Shown piece after piece: positions 8,558 to 16,800 of a stretch of DNA of 64,000 bases. The stretch spans positions 136,242 through 200,241 of the forward strand of contig DDRH01000006.1 in the NCBI GenBank assembly GCA_002343075.1, written 5' to 3'. A model generated the notes under the pieces. It did no database searches. It saw nothing but the letters and a program-made list of their open reading frames with translations, and had not been told where the DNA came from. Source of the stretch: Phycisphaerales bacterium UBA2421. GTDB taxonomy: Bacteria > Planctomycetota > Phycisphaerae > Tepidisphaerales > Tepidisphaeraceae. A program made the translations under genes and the position numbers. How positions within the stretch are numbered: the first letter of the stretch is position 1; every line of letters begins with the position of its first letter.

Positions 8558-9358
8558 CTACTCCCCGACAATCGTCCAGTAGTCGACCCGCTGCACTTGC
8601 TTGAGCGCATACTTCTGACCGTCGGCCAACTCAGCCCGCACCATCACGTGCAACCTGTCTTTAGCCATCCAATAACTGCCGATGAGTTGACCGGCGGCGT
8701 GCACTTCCAGCTTGAAGGCATCCGCCTCCTCTCCGGCAAAGGTCACCTGGGCATCCATCAGCTTTGCGCTGGTCGGCCGATTGCTCTTCTGCGTGACGAT
8801 CGTCGAAAACGAGACCTTCGGCCGGTTCACAAAATCGTAATCGCGCAGCCAGAGTCCGAGCGAATCGACGGGCACGAACTTTCGCCCACCGGCGTCGATC
8901 TTCCCCTCAACCCGGCCAGCCTCGGGCATGTAACTAAACGCAAAATAGTCGAGGCTGCCGCTCCCGGGCCGCTGCAGAAACTGTTTGAAGCTCGTGCCGC
9001 AAAACTCCTGGCTGGAACAGTCCAGCCGGGTCAGTTCCATAGCACCGGCGGTCATGTGGGTGGTCGTTGCGAACGTGTAGTCGTAGTTCGGTGTCGGTAC
9101 GACTTCGATCAGATTGTGCTTCCAGACTTCCACGGTGTCCGTCGACCCGCTCGCCTTCGTCAGCGTTTTCAGGTCGTGCTGCTCTTTGTTCGTAAAGATC
9201 ACCGCTTCGTACTGTCGGTCTTTCCCATAGATTGGTCGGCTGGCTAAGTATGTTGCTTTCTCGACCAGACCATCGTGCCAGAGCGAATCGTTCTTCCATT
9301 CGTCGGCCTGCGCGAATGCGATAGCAGACATCGTGATGATGGCGACGCGAAAAAACAT
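8558..9358 (-). CDS. Exported protein of unknown function, 266 aa
   Basis: Start at the ATG at 9358, supported by GGAGGA about 8 nt upstream. A signal peptide covers about residues 1-18 (FFRVAIITMSAIAFAQA). The mature part is beta-rich and looks like a lipocalin/DUF3108-style periplasmic protein: alternating strands, a YDYTFATTTHMT strand, and two Cys (CSSQEFC) that could form a disulfide. The fold assignment is a guess from pattern, not a recognised match. It lies 20 bp after the ABC exporter gene on the same strand, so co-transcription is likely. Confidence 0.7.
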   Translation of the reverse strand: MFFRVAIITMSAIAFAQADEWKNDSLWHDGLVEKATYLASRPIYGKDRQYEAVIFTNKEQHDLKTLTKASGSTDTVEVWKHNLIEVVPTPNYDYTFATTTHMTAGAMELTRLDCSSQEFCGTSFKQFLQRPGSGSLDYFAFSYMPEAGRVEGKIDAGGRKFVPVDSLGLWLRDYDFVNRPKVSFSTIVTQKSNRPTSAKLMDAQVTFAGEEADAFKLEVHAAGQLIGSYWMAKDRLHVMVRAELADGQKYALKQVQRVDYWTIVGE

Positions 9359-9378
9359 GATCTGTCCTCCGAACAACC

Positions 9379-11391
9379 TCAGGCCGGCATGCCGATCATC
9401 TGCCGCTCGTACAACTGTTGGTAGACTTCACATGATTTAAGCAGGTCTTCATGTTTACCGGTGCCGACAATTCGCCCCTGCTCCATCACCACGATCAAAT
9501 CGGCGGAGAGGATGGTGCTGAAACGATGCGCGATGACGAACGTGGTCGCTTCGTGCATGAGGCTCTCAATCGCCTGCTGAATGAGGTGCTCGCTTTCGGC
9601 ATCGACCTGGCTTGTGGCTTCATCGAGAATGAGAATCGGCGCGTTGCGAAGGATGGCGCGCGCGATACAAAGCCGCTGCTTCTGACCGCCGGAGAGTTGC
9701 GAGCCGAGTCCGTCAAGGGCGGTATCGTAACCTTGCGGCTTGGCGATGATAAACTCGTGTGCGAACGCGCGCCGGGCAGCGTTCTCAATCTCATGGCGCT
9801 TTGCCTGGGGAAGGCCATAAGCGATGTTGTCTGCAATCGATCCGGGGAAAACGACACTTTCTTGGGTCACCAGCGAGATTTGCCTGCGAAGCGAGCGGAG
9901 CGTGGCGAGGCGCAGATCCACCCCGTCAATCAAGACCGCGCCGGAAGTGGGATCATAGAACCGAGGCAGCAGCGCCAGGAGGGTCGTCTTCCCGCTGCCG
10001 TTGCGGCCAACCACGGCCACGCTCTGTCCGCGTGGCACGCGCAGCGTCACGCCGTTCACCGCCGGGGCCGTTGTGCCGGGATAGGAAAAGCTCACGTTGT
10101 CGAACAGAATGTCGCGCTGCAACGGGGCGAGCGAGACGCGGCGCTCTGCCCGACTCGCCGCCGAATGCCGCCGGGCTTCGACGTCGGTGTCCATAATCTC
10201 AAACATCCGCGACGCCGCGGCATTGGCGCGCTGCGTCACGTTGTTGAGCTTGCTCAAGCGGCGCATCGGCTCGGCGATGCTCCCGAGGGCAATCATAATC
10301 ATCATGAAGCTCGTCGGATCGAGCCACTGCTTCTCAAACATCATCCAACTGGCAATCAGCAGAAGTACGCCAACGGCGATCAGCGCCATCGTCTCCATCA
10401 TTGGGGTGGTGATGGCTTCGTAGCGGCTCATCTTCAGTTGCTCTTTCACCAGTTCTGACATGATGCCGCTATACCGCCGTCGCTCCAGCCGTTCGGCCCG
10501 GCTTGCCTTCACGACGCGCACCCCCTGCAGCGTGCTTTCGATCTGACCCAGCATTCGGGCACTCTTCTGCAGCGCAGCGCGCATGGTCCGACGGACCTTC
10601 GTGCCAAGCTTGCGCATGATCATGAACATAGGCGGCAGAAAGAGAATGACGACGAGCGTCAATTTCCAGTTCACCCACAAAGCCAGGCTAAGCGACATTA
10701 CCGCACTAATGGGCGCCTGAATCATCTGTCCAAGGATGACCCGAATTCCATCCTGCAGCAGGGCCGCATCGGAAACCAACCGGCTCGTCGCCTCGTTGGT
10801 TCCGAACTTGCCGAAATATGCCAGCGGAAGACGCAGCACATGGTCGTACATCCGCCGTCGAATGTCGTTCACCGTGAAGATCGCCACGCGGTCACTGAGG
10901 TGTTCGTGGACAAACCTGAAGCCGCTGCCGCAAACAGCCATGAGGGAGATGAATCCGAAGATAAACGCAATCGCATACACCGGCCGGGTCGGTATCACCC
11001 CCGCAACGCGCCGAGCGGCGCGCCAGGGCAATGTAGTATTCGTCAAACCGGGGATGTCTTCCGTTGCGGCAAGCTGGCGCACAACCTCGGGCGACATCTG
11101 CATTGTCCGGGCGGGCTGTCCCGCGGGGAGCTCGAAAGTCTCGGTCGGCAAAAGCTCGCGCCCCAACCTCGACTCCACCGCTTGTTCGTCCACCCACTGC
11201 GCAACGGTCTGACCTTCGATAAGCACTTTCAAAATCGGCAGGATCGCGCTCAATCCCACGGTTGTGATTGCCCCCATCAGCAAGGCGCAGACCACACTCA
11301 CCACGACCATTTTTCGATATGGCCAGATATGCTGGAACGCTCGAAGGAGCGCGGCGTGTTTTGACTGCGATGGCTTGACGGATTCTTTCAT
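9379..11391 (-). CDS. MsbA-like ABC exporter (fused membrane and ATPase domains)
   Basis: The chosen start at 11391 (MKESVKPSQ) gives 670 aa; upstream in-frame codons look non-coding. The membrane domain spans about residues 1-400, with a first helix followed by an unusually long extracytoplasmic loop of about 110 residues before the second helix. The ATPase domain has Walker A GRNGSGKTT, a Q-loop (VTQES), the signature LSGGQKQR, Walker B ILILDEAT and an H-loop (IAHR). The family exports lipids, lipid A precursors or peptides as homodimers in the inner membrane. The substrate here is unknown. It is divergent from the DegT aminotransferase with only about 57 bp between the starts, so the two promoters must overlap. 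Confidence 0.93.
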   Translation of the reverse strand: MKESVKPSQSKHAALLRAFQHIWPYRKMVVVSVVCALLMGAITTVGLSAILPILKVLIEGQTVAQWVDEQAVESRLGRELLPTETFELPAGQPARTMQMSPEVVRQLAATEDIPGLTNTTLPWRAARRVAGVIPTRPVYAIAFIFGFISLMAVCGSGFRFVHEHLSDRVAIFTVNDIRRRMYDHVLRLPLAYFGKFGTNEATSRLVSDAALLQDGIRVILGQMIQAPISAVMSLSLALWVNWKLTLVVILFLPPMFMIMRKLGTKVRRTMRAALQKSARMLGQIESTLQGVRVVKASRAERLERRRYSGIMSELVKEQLKMSRYEAITTPMMETMALIAVGVLLLIASWMMFEKQWLDPTSFMMIMIALGSIAEPMRRLSKLNNVTQRANAAASRMFEIMDTDVEARRHSAASRAERRVSLAPLQRDILFDNVSFSYPGTTAPAVNGVTLRVPRGQSVAVVGRNGSGKTTLLALLPRFYDPTSGAVLIDGVDLRLATLRSLRRQISLVTQESVVFPGSIADNIAYGLPQAKRHEIENAARRAFAHEFIIAKPQGYDTALDGLGSQLSGGQKQRLCIARAILRNAPILILDEATSQVDAESEHLIQQAIESLMHEATTFVIAHRFSTILSADLIVVMEQGRIVGTGKHEDLLKSCEVYQQLYERQMIGMPA

Positions 11392-11448
11392 TCGACGATG
11401 CTCAAGGATACAGGAAACGCAGGCAGGATGCCCGCGCGCTTCACAATC

Positions 11449-12627
11449 ATGGACATGTTGATACCTCTTTCCTCCCCGGACATTACACAAGCCGAGATCG
11501 ATGCTGTTATAGACGTTCTCAAGACGTCAACGCTTTCGATCGGCCCCAAAATTGAGCAGTTTGAGCAGGCATGCGCCACCGTTGCGGGTCGGCGGCATGG
11601 GATTGGGGTCTCCAGTGGCACTTCCGGGCTACATCTGTGCATGCTGGCCGCCGGTTTGAAACCGGGAGATGAAGTCATCACCACCCCCTTTAGTTTCGTG
11701 GCTTCAACCAACTGCATCCTATTCGCGGGCGCGAGGCCGGTCTTCGTCGATATTGATCCGAAATCGCTCAACATCGATGTCTCGCGGGTCGAATCGGCGG
11801 TTACCGACAAGACCAAAGCGATTGTCGCAGTCGAAGCCTTCGGCCACCCCGGTGGGATGGTGGAACTCGAACGCATCGCCCAACGAAACGAACTCATACT
11901 CATCGAAGATTGCTGCGAAGGATTCGGCGGCGGTATTGGCGAGCACGGCCCCGTCTCGGCTGTCCACGCCCGCGGGCGGCGGATCGGTTCGTTCGGCAGG
12001 GCTGGCGTTTTCGGGTTTTACCCCAATAAGCAGATTACCACCGGCGAGGGCGGCATGATCGTGACAGACGACGACCGCTTCGCCGCACTCTGCCGAAGTT
12101 ACCGCAACCAGGGTCGCGACGGCATGAACTGGCTTGCACACGCGCGCCTCGGCTACAACTACCGGCTGAGCGAAATCAACGCGGCGCTTGGCATCGCACA
12201 GGTCCTGCGTATTGATGAAATCCTCTCCGCCCGCCGGCGCGTCGCAAATGCTTACATGCGCAGGCTGATGACCAACCCATCCCTGATTCTGCCGAATATT
12301 GATGAATCGATCGACATGAGCTGGTTTGTCTTCGTCGTGCGCCTCAGCGACCTCTTTGACGCTGCCGACCGCGACGAGTTGATCATCGGCATGCGGCAGT
12401 CGGGCATCGGCGCGAGCAACTATTTTCCGCCAATCCACCTGCAGCCGTATGTGCGCGACGCGCTCGGCACAAAGCCGGGTGATTTCCCGGTCTGCGAATA
12501 CGTTTCCAATCGCACCATTGCGCTCCCCTTTTTCAACCGCATGACCGAGGGACAGGTGAATCTGGTGTGCGACACACTCGAGAAGTTGATCGAGCGGCGA
12601 TTGGTCACTCGCAAACCTCGAACCTGA
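11449..12627 (+). CDS. DegT/DnrJ/EryC1 family PLP-dependent aminotransferase
   Basis: About 392 aa. It has the hallmarks of sugar-nucleotide aminotransferases: GVSSGTSGLHL near the N-terminus, DEVITTPFSFVAS, VFVDIDP, and the PLP-binding Lys in FYPNKQITTGEGG. It contains an extra short stretch (VSAVHARGRR) before that Lys motif. Start choice is uncertain: ATGs at 11428, 11449 and 11455 are all in frame with no clear ribosome binding site, and 11449/11455 best fit the usual N-terminus (MLIPLSSPDIT). Family role: making amino sugars for surface polysaccharide or glycoprotein. The link to the exopolysaccharide locus 40 kb away is only plausible. Confidence 0.9.
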   Translation: MDMLIPLSSPDITQAEIDAVIDVLKTSTLSIGPKIEQFEQACATVAGRRHGIGVSSGTSGLHLCMLAAGLKPGDEVITTPFSFVASTNCILFAGARPVFVDIDPKSLNIDVSRVESAVTDKTKAIVAVEAFGHPGGMVELERIAQRNELILIEDCCEGFGGGIGEHGPVSAVHARGRRIGSFGRAGVFGFYPNKQITTGEGGMIVTDDDRFAALCRSYRNQGRDGMNWLAHARLGYNYRLSEINAALGIAQVLRIDEILSARRRVANAYMRRLMTNPSLILPNIDESIDMSWFVFVVRLSDLFDAADRDELIIGMRQSGIGASNYFPPIHLQPYVRDALGTKPGDFPVCEYVSNRTIALPFFNRMTEGQVNLVCDTLEKLIERRLVTRKPRT

Positions 12628-12689
12628 GGCAACGGATCGCTACAGGCATCGACTCAGGCGGTCAATGTTGGCATAATGCCTGTGTTGCC
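12628..12689. terminator. Long bulged hairpin between aminotransferase and sigma-factor genes
   Basis: GGCAAC (12628-12633) pairs with GTTGCC (12684-12689), and ACAGGCAT (12642-12649) pairs with ATGCCTGT (12676-12683). The two right arms are contiguous, giving 14 bp interrupted by an 8-nt left-side bulge. An internal GGCATAATGCC palindrome offers a competing fold. There is no U-tract. It could terminate the aminotransferase transcript or act as a leader structure 32 nt before the sigma-factor ATG. Confidence 0.45.
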
Positions 12690-12720
12690 CGGGGAAGGCT
12701 CGTGTAACATTGCTTGATTC

Positions 12721-13476
12721 ATGCATAGCACGTCCGACGACAGCCTGCTCTTCGCCGCCGCACGATCCAGGGATGGAGATGCGATTGCCGAGCTTGCGCA
12801 TCGCTATGTGGCACTGATCTATTCCGTCGCGATGCGTATCACCGACGACCCGGCGCTGTCGCAACGCCTCACCACCGAACTGATGACTTCGGTCGCCGCA
12901 GGGCCAGATCGCGTGCGCGGTGAGCCGGCGGTGTGGATTCATGAGCAGATCACCCGTCGCAGCCATGAGACCGATCAGGCGCGCACGAACGCGGCTAGAA
13001 CGGACCTTGCTGAAGAGCCACACTGGCACGAAGTTGCTCCGGAGATTGATCGCGCGCTGCTTCGTCTCAACAGTCGCTACCGCTGTGTGGTCATTCAGCA
13101 CTATTGCCAGCGGCACTCGCAGGACGAGTTGGCTGCGATGTTGCAGGTCACGCAGCCGGTTGTCGGCAAGCGATTGCGTAAGGGCCTCGACCAGCTGCGT
13201 GGCAAGCTGGTGGATGCCGGTGCCGGTTGCTCGCTGGCACACCTGATGATGCTCCTCGCCCGCCACGGTGCCAGCACCGCCCCGCCGGAAGTACTGGATA
13301 AGGCGCGCGACGCCGCGGTGCGTCACCTGGAGTTTTCCCCCACACGACGTAGCGGCTGGCTGGGCATTCTCACAGTCTGGGCGATCATCGCCGGCCTCGT
13401 TGCTGCCGTTGCCATGAGTTATTCGCGCATTGACGACTCGGCAGAAGCGACGACCACCACCATCCCATCGCCATGA
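12721..13476 (+). CDS. ECF-type RNA polymerase sigma factor with C-terminal membrane anchor
   Basis: 251 aa. Residues 5-80 match a weak sigma-2 region (LLFAAARSRDGDAIAELAHRY). Residues 108-162 form a clear sigma-4 helix-turn-helix (LNSRYRCVVIQHY, QDELAAMLQVTQPVVGKRLRKGLDQLR). The planctomycete-style tail (APPEVL) is followed by one strong transmembrane helix at about 212-234 and a short polar end. Known: ECF factors are normally soluble and held by separate anti-sigma proteins; fused extensions occur in Planctomycetota. Inferred: the anchor keeps the factor at the membrane until cleavage or a signal releases it. No anti-sigma gene is adjacent. Confidence 0.85.
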   Translation: MHSTSDDSLLFAAARSRDGDAIAELAHRYVALIYSVAMRITDDPALSQRLTTELMTSVAAGPDRVRGEPAVWIHEQITRRSHETDQARTNAARTDLAEEPHWHEVAPEIDRALLRLNSRYRCVVIQHYCQRHSQDELAAMLQVTQPVVGKRLRKGLDQLRGKLVDAGAGCSLAHLMMLLARHGASTAPPEVLDKARDAAVRHLEFSPTRRSGWLGILTVWAIIAGLVAAVAMSYSRIDDSAEATTTTIPSP

Positions 13477-13542
13477 GCAGTCGCGAAAAATGCACCTGGC
13501 GTTAAGACGATGAGGGCATGAAGGATGTGATACGGCAGGGGT

Positions 13543-14487
13543 CTACTTTGGCAAAATGAGGCATCTTTCGAGTGCCCCCGGCTCGATGGCGACAAGTTCG
13601 ACATGGCCATCGGCAAAAACAACGTTCATCTTCTTGCGATGCCGCCGAAGGTCGAACATGGTCGAGTCGAGCACCTTGCCGTTGTTGGCAAGGGCGTCGC
13701 CAAGCGTTGCCCGGCCATTGGCAGAATAGCTCGGGGTAAATGTGAGCCAGCCGTCGGGCATCCAGAAATAGGCTGAATCCTGCCGGCGGTTGGCGTCGGC
13801 GAAGAGCACTACCTCGGCAGGCGACTTCACCCGCGCCAGGCTCCCGCCGTAGCGCCGGGGTTTGTGCTCTGTGTCATAGGAATAGCCGAACACGCCCTCG
13901 TTCAGAGAGTAATCGGAATTGGTTGACCACGCCGCCAGCATATAGCCTGGCGAACCCCGCTGCACCGACATCATCGTTCCCTGGTTCACCGGAGAATTGT
14001 TTGACTGCATAACCTGGTAGTTATACGACTCGGTCGAAGGGCACATGAATAGCTGCCAGATGCGCGTCTTTTCGTTCAAAGCCTGGTCCAGCACATCCCA
14101 GTTGTCGAAAGGCAGATTCTTGTATCCAAGATATGACGCAATCGCTGCGGGGAGGGGAACGACCATCTTCCCCGTGGTGGCGACCGGCGTAGCGGTGGCG
14201 TAGGTGAAGCGGGTCTGCAGCGTGTCGTTCAGGCCCGCAGGCAGCGTGCCGCTCGGCGGGATGATCAACTCGCCGGCAAGCGGAAGATAGCCCTTGCTAT
14301 CCATGGCCCGCAGCAGGCAACCCGCGGCAATCTGCCTCAGGTTGGACCCGCACTTGACCAGTTGCGCCTGACGCTTGGCTGCATTCACGGTCGGCAGCAG
14401 AATCGCCATGAGGATCCCGATGATGCCGATGACAACGAGCAACTCGATGAGCGTGAAACCGCGACTCGGCTTGTATCTTCCGATCAA
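13543..14487 (-). CDS. Type II secretion/DUF1559-like pseudopilin
   Basis: 314 aa, with GGAG 10 nt before the ATG. The N-terminus is a class III prepilin signal: a short basic leader ending in SRG, cleavage before [14 protein letters not shown], then one long hydrophobic helix (to about residue 30) and [20 protein letters not shown]. The C-terminus carries the H-x9-DG motif ([19 protein letters not shown]) typical of the large planctomycete pseudopilin families. These are processed by a prepilin peptidase and exposed at the outer face. Their individual roles are largely unknown and many paralogues usually exist per genome. Convergent with the sigma factor. Confidence 0.9.
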   Translation of the reverse strand: MIGRYKPSRGFTLIELLVVIGIIGILMAILLPTVNAAKRQAQLVKCGSNLRQIAAGCLLRAMDSKGYLPLAGELIIPPSGTLPAGLNDTLQTRFTYATATPVATTGKMVVPLPAAIASYLGYKNLPFDNWDVLDQALNEKTRIWQLFMCPSTESYNYQVMQSNNSPVNQGTMMSVQRGSPGYMLAAWSTNSDYSLNEGVFGYSYDTEHKPRRYGGSLARVKSPAEVVLFADANRRQDSAYFWMPDGWLTFTPSYSANGRATLGDALANNGKVLDSTMFDLRRHRKKMNVVFADGHVELVAIEPGALERCLILPK

Positions 14488-14529
14488 GACTTCTACTCCG
14501 TAAGGCGATACAGATGCTCTACATTAGCC

Positions 14530-14566
14530 CCAAATCGAGCAGTATCAAGAAAAAACCGCGATTTGG
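14530..14566. promoter_or_regulatory. Inverted repeat upstream of pseudopilin gene
   Basis: CCAAATCG (14530-14537) and CGATTTGG (14559-14566) are perfect 8-bp inverted copies separated by 21 bp, about 45-80 bp upstream of the pseudopilin ATG at 14487. The spacer holds TTGATA on the minus strand, a fair -35. It may be an operator, or a leader hairpin after hisA. Confidence 0.35.
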
Positions 14567-14634
14567 CACGCCCCATTGCCCCAGCATCCGGTCATGCGGT
14601 CGCCTCACCCCCCTGTCGCTGGCGGCAGCACAAT

Positions 14635-15360
14635 TCACTCCTGCGCCGCAACGGCTATCGCTTCACTAAGCTCGATTGCGTTTTCGTAAAGGCTCCGCCC
14701 CACAATAACAGCCCAACAACCTGTCGCTCTCACGCGTCGAACATGCTCGATCGATCCAACCCCGCCGGAAGCGATTACCGGAATTCGTGTCGCCTCGACC
14801 AGCCCTGCCGTTTGTTCGTAGTTGGGGCCGGCGAGCATGCCATCCTTTGCCACATCGGTATAGAGTATGGAAGCCAGCGGCCAGTTATTGACGAGCTTGG
14901 CGACATCGACCGCGCGCTGACCGGAAGAACTCATCCATCCGTGCGTGGCGACGATGCCCTCCTTCGCATCCAGCGCCAACACGATCTTCGCTGCAAACCG
15001 CGGCTTGGAAATGAGCGACTGCAGCCAGGGCAAGTCATTCACAGCGCGCGTTCCGATGACCACCCGCGCAGCCCCGGCATCGAGCAACGCCGCCACATCA
15101 TCCTCACTGCGAATGCCCCCGCCGACCTGTACCTGTGCGGGCGTTGAGCGAATGATTTGCGCGATCAACTCCTGCTGTGCCGGCTTGCCTTGCCTCGCGC
15201 CATCAAGATCAACAATGTGCAGATGGCCAGCCCCCGCGCGGGCAAACGCACCCGCGGTGATGATGGGATCGACGTCGTAGCTGAGCTGGTCGCCATAATC
15301 GCCTTTGCGCAGCCGAACCACATTTCCTTCACGGAGATCGATACTGGGAATAATGAGCAT
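14635..15360 (-). CDS. hisA: Phosphoribosylformimino-5-aminoimidazole carboxamide ribotide isomerase (HisA)
   Basis: 241 aa, the usual length. It is a (beta/alpha)8 barrel with the two half-barrel phosphate sites: MLIIPSIDLREG (catalytic Asp8), VQVGGGIRS, GTRAV, the second acid in ALDAKEG, YTDVAKDGML and VIASGGVGS. It catalyses the fourth step of histidine synthesis (ProFAR to PRFAR) in the cytoplasm. No other his gene is nearby, so the pathway is dispersed, which is common in Planctomycetota. It lies 18 bp after the esterase gene on the same strand. Confidence 0.95.
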   Translation of the reverse strand: MLIIPSIDLREGNVVRLRKGDYGDQLSYDVDPIITAGAFARAGAGHLHIVDLDGARQGKPAQQELIAQIIRSTPAQVQVGGGIRSEDDVAALLDAGAARVVIGTRAVNDLPWLQSLISKPRFAAKIVLALDAKEGIVATHGWMSSSGQRAVDVAKLVNNWPLASILYTDVAKDGMLAGPNYEQTAGLVEATRIPVIASGGVGSIEHVRRVRATGCWAVIVGRSLYENAIELSEAIAVAAQE

Positions 15361-15378
15361 TAATTCGGCTTTTCGGCT

Positions 15379-16677
15379 TCACTTGCCAAACAGATACAGC
15401 AATACCTGGTCGATCCGCTTTTGCCACGCAATCTCGTCATGCCCCTGGCCGGCAAACTCCTTGAAGACGAAATCTTTATCAGCAGCCATCCCCGCGGCGG
15501 TGAGTTTGGCAGCAAAAGCTCGCGTATCGGCGACAGGATCCTTGCCAGCAGGGTAATTGTCGCCAGGCTTGTCAGAGGTATCGATCCACAGTTTCTTTCC
15601 CTTGAGGAACGAGAGATCCTCGCCCAGCGCCGCACTGATTGGCTTATCGTTCAGTTGCAGCCACGGCGTCAGCAGTGCTACCCCGCCGAAGGAATCGGGG
15701 GCTGCTTTTACAATCGACAACGTAACCAGCCCGCCGAGCGATGAACCGGCGATGAACGTATTGGGCGCGTCTGGAAGAGTTCGATACTGATTATCAATCA
15801 TTGGCTTGATCTGGTCGCACACCAGCTTGCCATAAATTCCTGCCTGCGCCGGTGCGTCTGCCGAGGCCATCGTATCGGGCGTAAACTCCTGGGCGCGAAA
15901 CTCCCCGCCGTTGTTGATACCGACGATGATCACGGGGTCAATCTTCCCCGAGGTGATCATCCGTTCGGCGGTCTCGTCCACCTGCCACTCAATGCCATTA
16001 AACGAGACATCGGCGTCCATCAGATTCTGGCCATCCTGCATGTAGAGCACAGGATAGCGCTTCTCGGCGTTGGCAGGATCGTCATACCCCGGCGGGAGGT
16101 AGACGTAGATGTCGCGGTCGTTCTTAAGCTCGTCGGAATGAAACTTGCGGTGAACCACGATGTTGCCGGTGCGCGTCGACTTGCCCGGCACACTCTGACC
16201 CTTATCGCGCCAACTCGCAACGCTCACCTCGACCGTCGCTTCGTCCATCTTTGGTTCGATGGTGAAAGTGTGATTGGCAGCCTCGGCACCGGCTTGGTCG
16301 GTCTCCACAGTCGCCCAATTCCCGCGGGTAACCTTAAACTCGTGCGTCAAGCCTGTCAGCAGGCCCAAATCGCCATCCAGCGTCGCGGTGTAGGTACCAT
16401 CGGCCTGCCGCTGCAACGGCACGCCGTCAGCAGCCCACGCCTTGAGTGATGGTGCCGAGCCGGAAAGATAAAGCGTCTGATCCTTGGGGGTGTCTGCCGG
16501 GGCCTTCACGACAAACTTCACCGGCACCGGTCGAAGCGTGCTGGCCCACTGCACATATTCATCTGCCTTCGCGCGTGCCACCTCCGCATCTTCGGCATCA
16601 CTCTGGGCCAGATACCAGCCGGCAAAACCCGAGATTCCGATGGCAATCAAAACCAATGGCCAAATGACGTAACGCAT
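15379..16677 (-). CDS. Membrane-anchored esterase of the Fes/YbbA-like alpha/beta hydrolase family
   Basis: 432 aa. A single N-terminal membrane helix lies at about residues 4-23. A beta-sandwich region resembling a starch-binding/CBM20-like module follows at about 52-140 (TLYLSGSAPSLKAW, YTATLDGDLG). The hydrolase domain then has IYVYLPPGYDD, YPVLYMQDGQNLMD, the nucleophile elbow GSSLGG (Ser313) and a late His in GQGHDE. This matches enterochelin-esterase-like enzymes and carbohydrate esterases of the same fold. The substrate is unclear; no siderophore genes are nearby. Inferred to face the periplasm. Upstream of hisA and probably co-transcribed. Confidence 0.85.
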   Translation of the reverse strand: MRYVIWPLVLIAIGISGFAGWYLAQSDAEDAEVARAKADEYVQWASTLRPVPVKFVVKAPADTPKDQTLYLSGSAPSLKAWAADGVPLQRQADGTYTATLDGDLGLLTGLTHEFKVTRGNWATVETDQAGAEAANHTFTIEPKMDEATVEVSVASWRDKGQSVPGKSTRTGNIVVHRKFHSDELKNDRDIYVYLPPGYDDPANAEKRYPVLYMQDGQNLMDADVSFNGIEWQVDETAERMITSGKIDPVIIVGINNGGEFRAQEFTPDTMASADAPAQAGIYGKLVCDQIKPMIDNQYRTLPDAPNTFIAGSSLGGLVTLSIVKAAPDSFGGVALLTPWLQLNDKPISAALGEDLSFLKGKKLWIDTSDKPGDNYPAGKDPVADTRAFAAKLTAAGMAADKDFVFKEFAGQGHDEIAWQKRIDQVLLYLFGK

Positions 16678-16800
16678 AGCTTTTTCCTCATGACCGCCTC
16701 TAACGCCGCCCTGCTTGAGTATAACCGGTTAACTGCGAACAAACAGTGTTAAGGGCAACTTGGCAACAGGCCAGATCGTGCCAACAATGTCCATAGAACC

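Noticed and set aside
7256..9247. 663-aa plus-strand frame opposite the helicase
   Set aside because: Pure antisense of two well-supported genes in GC-rich DNA; no family motif.
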